A DNA stretch of 22,927 nucleotides from Phil1 sp964487565. GTDB lineage: Bacteria; Bacillota; Clostridia; Christensenellales; CAG-138. Location: positions 1 to 22,927 of the forward strand of contig CAZARN010000024.1 of assembly GCA_964487565.1 (NCBI GenBank). The letters are read 5' to 3'. A program made the translations under genes and the position numbers. The notes below the pieces were generated by a model, which was not told the DNA's origin, made no database searches, and worked only from the letters and a program-made list of their open reading frames with translations. The stretch's first letter is position 1, and each line of letters starts with the position of its first letter. Shown piece by piece: positions 14,534 through 20,889 of the stretch.

Positions 14534-17365
14534 TCAATCGGTTTTGGACTCAACATAATTGATGATTGCGTTGAGAAAGATCCCTTCCTCGGAATCGTTC
14601 GTGTAATCCTGTCTGTCCATATAGTATTTGGCTATGGTATATATGTCCCTGCTCATCGGCGGTCCGTAAATGTTGAGCGTTTGCGTTGCGTTTGAAAGTG
14701 TGACATACGCGCGGAACGGGTACACGGTGTCATAGTCCTCCTGCATAAGACCCGTCCTTACAGATGCAAACCTGATCCTTCCGTCAACGGTTTCGGTTAT
14801 AAAATCGTACAAGGTGCCGTTTGATGTGAAATACGATTTACCGTAACCCGTCGGCAGCGTGCCGTCATCACATTTTATGAACGCATACGATCCGTAATAC
14901 TGCGGAAAATGGAACGACACCGTTCCATATTCAACAAGCTTGTATCCCTCGATGCCGTCTGTGAGCAGCGTGTTGCGGGTCCCTTCTGCAATGCTGCTTT
15001 TGAACCTTATTCCGCTTTCGCCCCTGATACGCGCGGAAAATCCGTGGTAAAGCAGCAGATCATTGAATCCCGGAACAAGCTTTGCCGTGTATGATCCGTT
15101 TGAATATGAAAGCAGCCAAACGCTCATTCCCTTTGGCGTTGCGCTTGCGTTGTAATAATACATCACCGCGTTTGTCGCCGCGTCTGTATATATCGTGGCT
15201 GACAGCGTAGTTCCCGAAAGCGTGCCCTCATACGCGATACCGTCGACCCAAAGCACCGTGTCAGAATAGCCGGAAGGCGGTGTCACGCTCACCGTGTATG
15301 TCGCAATTCCATTATCGTCTCCCGCCGCGGACGCCGTGAGCAGGGTTGAATACCTTCCTGAAATATATCCTTCCGTTGAACCGTATTTTATCTTATGGTA
15401 ACAGCTTCCGGATGTGTTTGCTTCAACAAGCTCATACACTTCGCCGGGATATGCCTTTCCGATATTCTCGCTTGATCCGATTGCGGGGCGTATGTATATG
15501 TAATCGTTGATGTTCGAGATACGGATCTTTGTGAAAGCGACGCTGAACTGCCCGACTTTAACATAGCCTGTAATGCCCGAATATTCGATCTGCGCCCATG
15601 TTCCCGAAGAGCTGATCTTATTAACTTTGATCGAGGAGCCTGCCTTTGCGACGCCTCTGATGAGAGAATTCGTGTTTGACATAGCATAAACATACGCATC
15701 GCTGCCTAAAACGCGGATATCCTGTGCGAATGTCACCTGCGAAATATCACCGAGCGTATCGCGTCCGGCCGAAAGGGCAGTATACGCGCCCACAGTACAA
15801 GAAGGAAAATAGAATTCGAGTATCTGCGCCGCGGTCTGTCCCGCCTTCGCGCGCTGTATGGCGCCCTGCTGTGAAAGACCCACGCCGCTGCCGTTGCGCG
15901 CATGGCGTATGGTGTAGCTTACAACGTTCGTTCCATTGGTATCGTAGTTTGTGAAAAGCCAGTATCTTTCAAGCGCTGCGTTCGTAAAAAAGCCAAGCGG
16001 CCGTCCGTTTTCCGGCGACTTATAAAAGTCTATATCCTTGAGATTGACAGTGTATGCGCCAATATCCGTCCCGCTGACCGTCACGCCCGAAAAGGTGACG
16101 TCTATCGAACAAAAATGGCTGCATATCTGGGTCTGATCCGTACCGTCATGATGTGAACACGGAGAAGTTGCCGCGGAATATGTTCCGTCCGCATTTTTGA
16201 CATAGCATGCGCCCTGAGCGATGGATATCCCCGTTATCGTTATGTCCGCAGCCGTTATCCCTGTATATGTGGCCGAGAGCGCGGGTACGAGCGCGTTTGC
16301 GACAAGCGACGCGGAATATGTGTCCGACCCTGAAGTTACTGCGGGTATTGTCACCTCTTCAACATATGCGCTTGCAAGCAGATCATATATATCCTCGCGC
16401 ACGGACTCCGGCCCGCTTTTTCCCTCGCCGCTCCACTGGTTGCTAGACGTTTCGGTAAAGCCTCCGTTTGTGTTGCCGTAATATGCGCTGATTACGGAGC
16501 CGTCGTATGAAAGCACCTTGCCTGCGGTATTATCCACGGCTTCATCGGTGCCGGCGACGCTGTATATGCCGAAATAGACCTGACTGATATTATAATCGTA
16601 AACGTCGAACACACGCCCGTCCGTGCGCTTTGACTTGACGGCAAAATTGCGTGCGACGATCGCCTGCGCTTCCTGTGCGGCGGCGCTTTTCGCGCCGATC
16701 TCCGCTGACAGCACGCCCTTCAGATAATCCTCGATATAAACCCTGTTAACAAGGTAAATGCCTGTCCAAAGGCGCGATGCCGAATAAAGGCCTGTATTTG
16801 TCAGATAGTAACAGTTAAGCTCGCCCCTGTATATCCTGTCGGACGCAGTTTCGCCGTTCGTGACCTTCTCCACCTTGAAATAGTTATATGAAAGTCCTGT
16901 CGGCGGTGCATATTCCTTGAAATAGAAACCTGCGCCCGTATACAGCACCGTCCCGTTCGTGTCGCGCAGCTCAAGCGATGTTCCGTTGACGGCAATTGTA
17001 TACTGATGGTCTGACGCGACCTTGAATACAGCGGCATCCGTATCATCGCACAGCGCGTAATTGCCTGTGAACCAAACCTTCGCCAGCGTATGACTTTGCT
17101 GCGAAGCGTCCGCCTGTGAAAGCAGAACGTTGATATATCTCGGATCTGAATTCGCGCCCAGCGCATAGGCACGCAATCCGTACTTTGCCCGTGTTTCATA
17201 AACATGACGCTCATCCGAAGGGACGCCGTTGTTTTCGTTTTCAGGCGAGAACGGATCATATGTGCCGTTTGCCTCGCTGTCGCCTCCGTCATCGGCAAGC
17301 GCAACGCTGTCAAACGCCGTCATTGCAAGCGCAATTATCAAAATAAAACAAAGCCACTTCTTCAT
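14534..17365 (-). CDS. exported SpoIID/LytB-domain protein with SH3-like repeats
   Basis: A 943-residue secreted protein. A signal peptide ends at about ALA24. The SpoIID/LytB (stage II sporulation D) domain spans about 200-530: YIEDYLKGVLSAEIG with the likely catalytic E222, EAQAIVARNFAV, YYGNTNGGFTETSSNQW, and GSGVGLSQQGA at 492-502. SpoIID proteins are peptidoglycan lytic transglycosylases acting on denuded strands. Two SH3-like beta modules follow (about 544-608 and 613-676), then a C-terminal module (about 775-943: GFSARIRGESGIRFKSSI, YKLVEYGTVSF, MSRDIYTIAKYY) like those at the end of many clostridial surface proteins. Oddities: the usual GHGVGMSQ His is Ser here, a C/H-rich cluster sits at 403-419, and no ribosome site precedes the ATG. 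It is far longer than the about 330 residues of sporulation SpoIID, so a wall-remodelling relative is likelier. Confidence 0.88.
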   Translation of the reverse strand: MKKWLCFILIIALAMTAFDSVALADDGGDSEANGTYDPFSPENENNGVPSDERHVYETRAKYGLRAYALGANSDPRYINVLLSQADASQQSHTLAKVWFTGNYALCDDTDAAVFKVASDHQYTIAVNGTSLELRDTNGTVLYTGAGFYFKEYAPPTGLSYNYFKVEKVTNGETASDRIYRGELNCYYLTNTGLYSASRLWTGIYLVNRVYIEDYLKGVLSAEIGAKSAAAQEAQAIVARNFAVKSKRTDGRVFDVYDYNISQVYFGIYSVAGTDEAVDNTAGKVLSYDGSVISAYYGNTNGGFTETSSNQWSGEGKSGPESVREDIYDLLASAYVEEVTIPAVTSGSDTYSASLVANALVPALSATYTGITAADITITGISIAQGACYVKNADGTYSAATSPCSHHDGTDQTQICSHFCSIDVTFSGVTVSGTDIGAYTVNLKDIDFYKSPENGRPLGFFTNAALERYWLFTNYDTNGTNVVSYTIRHARNGSGVGLSQQGAIQRAKAGQTAAQILEFYFPSCTVGAYTALSAGRDTLGDISQVTFAQDIRVLGSDAYVYAMSNTNSLIRGVAKAGSSIKVNKISSSGTWAQIEYSGITGYVKVGQFSVAFTKIRISNINDYIYIRPAIGSSENIGKAYPGEVYELVEANTSGSCYHKIKYGSTEGYISGRYSTLLTASAAGDDNGIATYTVSVTPPSGYSDTVLWVDGIAYEGTLSGTTLSATIYTDAATNAVMYYYNASATPKGMSVWLLSYSNGSYTAKLVPGFNDLLLYHGFSARIRGESGIRFKSSIAEGTRNTLLTDGIEGYKLVEYGTVSFHFPQYYGSYAFIKCDDGTLPTGYGKSYFTSNGTLYDFITETVDGRIRFASVRTGLMQEDYDTVYPFRAYVTLSNATQTLNIYGPPMSRDIYTIAKYYMDRQDYTNDSEEGIFLNAIINYVESKTD

Positions 17366-17392
17366 GATTTCATTGTAATCAAAAGAAGCGGC
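17353..17392. repeat. inverted repeat spanning the SpoIID-like start codon
   Basis: GCCACTTCTT (17353-17362) pairs with AAGAAGCGGC (17383-17392) with one mismatch on the plus strand, or a G-U pair on the minus strand. An inner TGATT/AATCA stem lies within. On the plus strand TTTTT follows, so it could end antisense transcription. In a minus-strand transcript reading through from upstream it would fold over the ATG. Confidence 0.5.
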
Positions 17393-17400
17393 TTTTTCAA
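17372..17400 (-). promoter_or_regulatory. promoter giving a leaderless SpoIID-like transcript
   Basis: On the minus strand: TTGAAA (17400-17395), 17-nt spacer, TACAAT (17377-17372). Only 6 nt separate the -10 box from the ATG, so transcription would begin at or next to the start codon. This fits the missing ribosome site. Confidence 0.6.
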
Positions 17401-17438
17401 GTTAGCATACTCGGTTATACAATTGTTTACAAATGTTC

Positions 17439-18203
17439 TTAGTTTTCACGCATTGCCTTTGCAATTTCGTATATCATTATGCCCGCGGCGACCGATGCGT
17501 TGAGCGATTCCGCGAACCCGTACATGGGCAGACGATATTTCACACATTCCGCGGCCGCGTCATCCGAAACCCCAGCGCCCTCGTTGCCAATCACAAGCGC
17601 ACATTTATCCCCGGTTTTCGGCAGCTCGCCGCTCCCCTTGAGATGGCCGCACACAAGCGTGAACCCCTGCGCCTTCATACGCTTTAGTTCGCCTGTGATG
17701 TCCGCCTGCCATATCGGCACATGATATACGGATCCCATCGCGGCGCGCAGCGGCTTTGGCGCATACGGATCCGCGCAGCCTTCGCCGAGCAGCACGCCGA
17801 CTGCGCCCATCGCGTCCGCCGTGCGTATTATCGTGCCAAGGTTCCCCGGATCCTGCACGCAGTCAAGCGCAACCACGAGACCGGCGGGATAAAATTCCGG
17901 AACGCTTTCGTTTGGCGTGCGCACGGTTGCGCACACCCATTGCGGCGTTTCCGTATGGGTCAGCGTCTCCATGACAGGGCGCTTGACGGCGTATACCGTC
18001 GCGCCGCAGCCCTCGAGCACCGCTGTCATCAAATCATGTCCTTCTTCAACAAACGCCTCGACGAGCTGCGCGCCCGACACCACGGCCTCGCGGACGAGCT
18101 TGTCCCCCTCGATGAAATGGAGTCCCTGCTCAGTCCTGCTTTTTTTGGCCGCGAGCGCTCTCGCAAGCTTTACCCTGTCGTTGCGCGTGCTTTCTATGAG
18201 CAT
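17439..18203 (-). CDS. TrmH/SpoU-family RNA 2'-O-methyltransferase
   Basis: SPOUT-class enzyme that methylates a ribose in rRNA or tRNA using S-adenosylmethionine. The 254 residues have an N-terminal substrate-binding domain (about 1-105, with TEQGLHFIEGDKLVREA) and the trefoil-knot catalytic domain. The three SpoU motifs are present: motif 1 DPGNLGTIIRTADA (118-131), motif 2 LVIGNEGAGVS (203-213) and motif 3 LPMYGFAESLNASVAAG (225-241). The target nucleotide cannot be set from sequence; the layout resembles 23S rRNA methylases such as RlmB or the YsgA group. The ATG at 18203 has GGAGG 4 nt upstream. It follows rplT behind a terminator whose hairpin overlaps its only weak promoter candidate. 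Confidence 0.93.
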   Translation of the reverse strand: MLIESTRNDRVKLARALAAKKSRTEQGLHFIEGDKLVREAVVSGAQLVEAFVEEGHDLMTAVLEGCGATVYAVKRPVMETLTHTETPQWVCATVRTPNESVPEFYPAGLVVALDCVQDPGNLGTIIRTADAMGAVGVLLGEGCADPYAPKPLRAAMGSVYHVPIWQADITGELKRMKAQGFTLVCGHLKGSGELPKTGDKCALVIGNEGAGVSDDAAAECVKYRLPMYGFAESLNASVAAGIMIYEIAKAMREN

Positions 18204-18250
18204 ATATCCTCCCGTGTTTCAAGCCGGTCATTTTGCTATTATCATAATAT

Positions 18251-18281
18251 AAAAGGCTCCGGCAGTAAAGCGGAGCCTTTT
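18251..18281 (-). terminator. intrinsic terminator after rplT
   Basis: On the minus strand: AAAAGGCTCCG, 9-nt loop, CGGAGCCTTTT, then ATATT. Eleven perfect pairs, 24 nt past the rplT stop. It closes the infC-rpmI-rplT operon; the symmetrical ends also allow function on the other strand. Confidence 0.9.
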
Positions 18282-18304
18282 GAGTCGGCATTATTGTTTT
18301 TGCG

Positions 18305-18661
18305 TCAGGCCCTCGCCTGCTCGGCGACGTTGACAAGCTCACGGAAAGCGTTGATATCGCTCACGGCAAGATCGGCAAGGACCTTGCGGTTCACGTCAAC
18401 GCCGGCAAGCTTAAGCCCGTTGATCATACGGCTGTAATTGCTGCCGCAGATCCTCGCGCCTGCGTTGATACGGGCGATCCAAAGCCTGCGATACTCGCGC
18501 TTTTTGTTCTTGCGGCCCACAAAGGCATAAGCCATGGACTTCATGACCTGCTGGGAAGCTGCGCGATACTGCTTGCTCTTCGCTCCGAAATAGCCCTTGG
18601 AGAGCTTGAAAACTTTACGACGTTTTTTAACGGCGTTTACCGCCCTTTTGATTCTAGCCAT
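18305..18661 (-). CDS. rplT: 50S ribosomal protein bL20
   Basis: Primary 23S rRNA-binding protein needed early in large-subunit assembly. Full length at 118 residues, with the basic N-terminal extension (MARIKRAVNAVKKRRKVFKL, then SKGYFGAKSKQYRAA) and the conserved globular end (LWIARINAGARICG, NYSRMINGL). Last gene of infC-rpmI-rplT, 14 nt after rpmI, with AGGAGG-type sequence before its ATG. In Bacillus, bL20 is the repressor that binds the operon leader; the leader upstream of infC here suggests the same loop. Confidence 0.99.
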   Translation of the reverse strand: MARIKRAVNAVKKRRKVFKLSKGYFGAKSKQYRAASQQVMKSMAYAFVGRKNKKREYRRLWIARINAGARICGSNYSRMINGLKLAGVDVNRKVLADLAVSDINAFRELVNVAEQARA

Positions 18662-18675
18662 TTCTCTCTTCCTCC

Positions 18676-18873
18676 TTACTTATACGGGATGAGCTCGCGG
18701 ACCTTTTTCTGTTCGCAGGCTGCGATGTAACCGGTCTGACGCAGACCACGGAGCCTCTTGGTTTCCTTCTTGGTGAGGATGTGGCTCTTGTAGGCCTTTG
18801 AGCGTTTGATCTTGCCGTTTTTGGTAAGGCTGAATCTCTTTGCTGCACCCCTGTGGGTCTTGATCTTAGGCAT
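18676..18873 (-). CDS. rpmI: 50S ribosomal protein bL35
   Basis: Small basic large-subunit protein, 65 residues, the usual length. The N-terminus MPKIKTHRGAAKRFSLTKNG and the stretch AYKSHILTKKETKRLRGL are diagnostic. The ATG at 18873 has an AGGAGGAAG site upstream and lies 23 nt past the infC stop. The middle gene of the operon. Confidence 0.99.
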   Translation of the reverse strand: MPKIKTHRGAAKRFSLTKNGKIKRSKAYKSHILTKKETKRLRGLRQTGYIAACEQKKVRELIPYK

Positions 18874-18896
18874 GGGGTTTTCTTCCTCCTGTTGTA

Positions 18897-19415
18897 TTAG
18901 TTTGCTTTCGGTGCAAGTGTCATAGCCATATTGCGGCCTTCCTGCTTGGCGGGACGTTCCATTGCCGCTGTTTCCTTGACCATCTCATAGAAGGCGTTCA
19001 TCACATCAAGTCCGATATCTCCGTGCTTGGCCTGGCGGCCGCGGAAGCGGATCGAAACCTTGACCTTATCACCGTTCGAAAGGAATTTGGTGCAGGCCTT
19101 CGCTTTGACTTCCATGTCATGCTGATCGATGGTCGCCGAAAGGCGGATTTCCTTTATCTCGATGACTTTCTGGTTCTTGCGCTGTTCCTTTTCACGCTTG
19201 GTCTGCTCAAAACGGTATTTACCGTAATCCATTATCTTGCACACCGGCGGAACAGCCTGCGGGGCGATCTTGACGAGATCGAGGTCGGCTTCTTCCGCCA
19301 TCCTCATCGCAACGTCAATTGCGACCACGCCCTGCTGGGCGCCATTTTCATCGATGAGCCGGACTTCCTTATCGCGGATTTCTTCGTTGATCAAGAGTTC
19401 TTGACTGGCTATGAT
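18897..19415 (-). CDS. infC: translation initiation factor IF-3, non-ATG start
   Basis: IF-3 binds the 30S subunit and checks start-codon pairing. The N-terminal domain (LLINEEIRDKEVRLIDENG), linker (FEQTKREKEQRKNQKVIEIK) and C-terminal domain (KEIRLSATIDQHDM, then VRF-type ISIRFRGRQ-like sequence) are all present. The frame is open up to ATGs at 19463 and 19446, but those lie in or before the attenuator hairpin and encode non-family residues (MWIVGFMPTIF). The only ribosome site, GGAGGT at 19426-19421, points to ATC at 19415 (6 nt from GGAGG, like other genes here) or ATA at 19412. Both are rare AUU-class codons typical of infC, which allow IF-3 to limit its own synthesis. From ATC the product has 172 residues, the normal size. 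Confidence 0.95.
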   Translation of the reverse strand: MIASQELLINEEIRDKEVRLIDENGAQQGVVAIDVAMRMAEEADLDLVKIAPQAVPPVCKIMDYGKYRFEQTKREKEQRKNQKVIEIKEIRLSATIDQHDMEVKAKACTKFLSNGDKVKVSIRFRGRQAKHGDIGLDVMNAFYEMVKETAAMERPAKQEGRNMAMTLAPKAN

Positions 19416-19426
19416 CGGACACCTCC

Positions 19427-19544
19427 ATAAAAAAATTGTGGGCATGAAGCCCACAATCCACATAACAACACCTGTTGATGTTATCCTGTTTGACCGCGTC
19501 CGACTGTATCGTCGACGGGTGAGAAGCGGGGCTTCTGCTTGACC
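19427..19544 (-). ncRNA. candidate L20-type leader of infC-rpmI-rplT
   Basis: About 118 nt between the expected transcription start and the infC ribosome site. In order it holds an AGAAGC-CCC-GCTTCT hairpin (19536-19522) followed by CACC, a middle segment rich in GTCGAC/GTCGG, an AT-rich stem around ATAACA and TGTTAT, and the terminator hairpin. This layout is that of the Firmicutes bL20-responsive leader, in which bL20 binding favours termination. I identify it by position and hairpin order only; a covariance-model match has not been made. Confidence 0.65.
19429..19457 (-). terminator. attenuator terminator before infC
   Basis: On the minus strand: ATTGTGGGC, 5-nt loop, GCCCACAAT, then a run of T. 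Nine perfect pairs ending only a few bases before the infC ribosome site. A terminator between a consensus promoter and its first gene points to regulated read-through. Confidence 0.88.
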
Positions 19545-19550
19545 TTTGAT

Positions 19551-19579
19551 ATTATAACTGCGCCGGCGGCCTTTGTCAA
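19551..19579 (-). promoter_or_regulatory. consensus promoter of infC-rpmI-rplT
   Basis: TTGACA (19579-19574), 17-nt spacer, TATAAT (19556-19551) on the minus strand, both boxes perfect. The -35 box overlaps the alaX stop codon, so the alaX 3' end doubles as promoter. Expected start near 19544. Confidence 0.92.
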
Positions 19580-20790
19580 CTCAATTTTCCCGCTTTCAGC
19601 CTGTTTATAAGATAATTTTCGATCTGAACGCATATTTCTCCAACGTCGCCCCGCGCGCTCGCGCTTCCCTGGGCGCCATCGTCCCTGCCGCCGCCTTTTC
19701 CGCCGGTTATCGCGTTCACGGCCGCGCACAGCTCCTTCATTGAAAGCGTCTCAGGCACATTTGTGGTCATGCGGTAATAAAGCTGTTCGCCGCCCTGTGA
19801 AAATATGAGCGCGATCGCACTGCCCTTTTTCGTTATCCCATCACAGAGCATCGCAAGCTCAGTCATGCCGAGTTCTTCTTCATTTGCGACGATGACAGCC
19901 GTATCGCCTGCCTTGCGCGCTTTTTCAAAAAGCTCCGCTGCAAGATATCCGAACAGCTCCTCGGTTCGCTTTTTTAGCGTCCGCCGCGTCTGTGCAAGCT
20001 CGTCGCCCTGCTTGACGAGCGCCGCAAGGGCAAGCTCCTTTTTTGTGCTGAAACGCCTTGCGACGGCCTCTATAAGCTCCGCGTCCTCCGCCATCGCCCT
20101 CACGGCCCTCATTCCGCAAACGAACCAAATGCGCGTGCCGCCCTTGTAATTTGCATGAGCGTTGATCTTCAAAAGGCCTATCTCACCGGCATAAGCGCAG
20201 TGCGTTCCGCAGCATGTGCAGGAATCGACCCCGCCGACATACACAATTCGTATTTCGCCCGAAAGTCCTTTTGCCTTTTTGCGGATATCGACCGTTTCAA
20301 GTTCCCGCGCGTCCACAGTTATATATGTTGTCGGCGCGTTTTTCTGTATCGCTTCGTTGACGGCGTTCTCAAGCGCTTTCACCTGATCGTCGTCAAGCTG
20401 TTTGTCAAAATCGACGCTGACATAATCCTCGGCCATATGAAAGCCGACGTTCACGCAGCCGAACATGCTGTACGCCAGGCCAGAAAGCATATGCTCCCCC
20501 GAATGCTGCTGGGAATGATCCGTTCTCTGCATCCTGTCAAAACGAACGCGCACGGTTTTGCCCTGCTGTATCGGCCTGTCCGTGCGGTGCCATATGTCCT
20601 CGCCGTCCTCAAAAGCGTAAGTCACCTTCGCATCGTCGATATAACCCGTGTCTGAAAGCTGACCGCCCCCCTCGGGAAAGATCACCGTCTTGTCAAGCAA
20701 TACCTCGCAGCCGTTTTCGGTTTCCCTGCAACGAAGGACCGTGGCTTCGTACTCTGAAAGACCGCTGTCATAAAAGAGCTTTTGTGTCAT
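19576..20790 (-). CDS. AlaX-type alanyl-tRNA editing protein with DHHA1 domain
   Basis: Stand-alone relative of the AlaRS editing domain; it removes Ser or Gly wrongly attached to tRNA-Ala. At 404 residues it is the long (AlaX-L) form. The N-terminal beta-barrel has VIFPEGGGQLSDTG (37-50). The zinc/active-site motifs are HxxxH (H96, H100 in QQHSGEHML) and CxxxH (C193, H197 in CTCCGTHC). A helical linker rich in Lys/Glu follows at about 240-300, and a DHHA1 domain ends the protein with GGKGGGRDDGAQGS (about 368-381), which binds tRNA. The ATG at 20790 has GAGGTG 6 nt upstream. It is divergent from the M3 peptidase gene and lies just before the infC operon, whose promoter starts inside its stop codon. 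Confidence 0.95.
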   Translation of the reverse strand: MTQKLFYDSGLSEYEATVLRCRETENGCEVLLDKTVIFPEGGGQLSDTGYIDDAKVTYAFEDGEDIWHRTDRPIQQGKTVRVRFDRMQRTDHSQQHSGEHMLSGLAYSMFGCVNVGFHMAEDYVSVDFDKQLDDDQVKALENAVNEAIQKNAPTTYITVDARELETVDIRKKAKGLSGEIRIVYVGGVDSCTCCGTHCAYAGEIGLLKINAHANYKGGTRIWFVCGMRAVRAMAEDAELIEAVARRFSTKKELALAALVKQGDELAQTRRTLKKRTEELFGYLAAELFEKARKAGDTAVIVANEEELGMTELAMLCDGITKKGSAIALIFSQGGEQLYYRMTTNVPETLSMKELCAAVNAITGGKGGGRDDGAQGSASARGDVGEICVQIENYLINRLKAGKLS

Positions 20791-20817
20791 CGTTCACACC
20801 TCTTCACATTTCATGGT

Positions 20818-20826
20818 ATTATAACA
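20818..20826 (-). promoter_or_regulatory. extended -10 element for alaX
   Basis: TGTTATAAT on the minus strand (20826-20818), 27 nt before the alaX start. No good -35 at standard distance (TCGCAA at 17 nt). It overlaps the divergent M3 promoter region. Confidence 0.5.
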
Positions 20827-20832
20827 TATCTC

Positions 20833-20859
20833 TTGAACCCTTGCGACAATTGGTATAAT
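20833..20859 (+). promoter_or_regulatory. extended -10 promoter for the M3 peptidase
   Basis: TGGTATAAT (20851-20859) with TTGAAC (20833-20838) 15 nt upstream of the TATAAT. The short spacer weakens the -35 call, but the extended -10 can compensate. An inverted repeat (TAATATTT, AAGC, AAATATTA, 20856-20875) overlaps the start site. Confidence 0.6.
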
Positions 20860-20889
20860 ATTTAAGCAAATATTAACATGGAGGATTGT

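Noticed and set aside
19435..19463. ATG at 19463 or 19446 as the start of infC
   Set aside because: They lie in the attenuator stem, lack a ribosome site and add residues foreign to IF-3.
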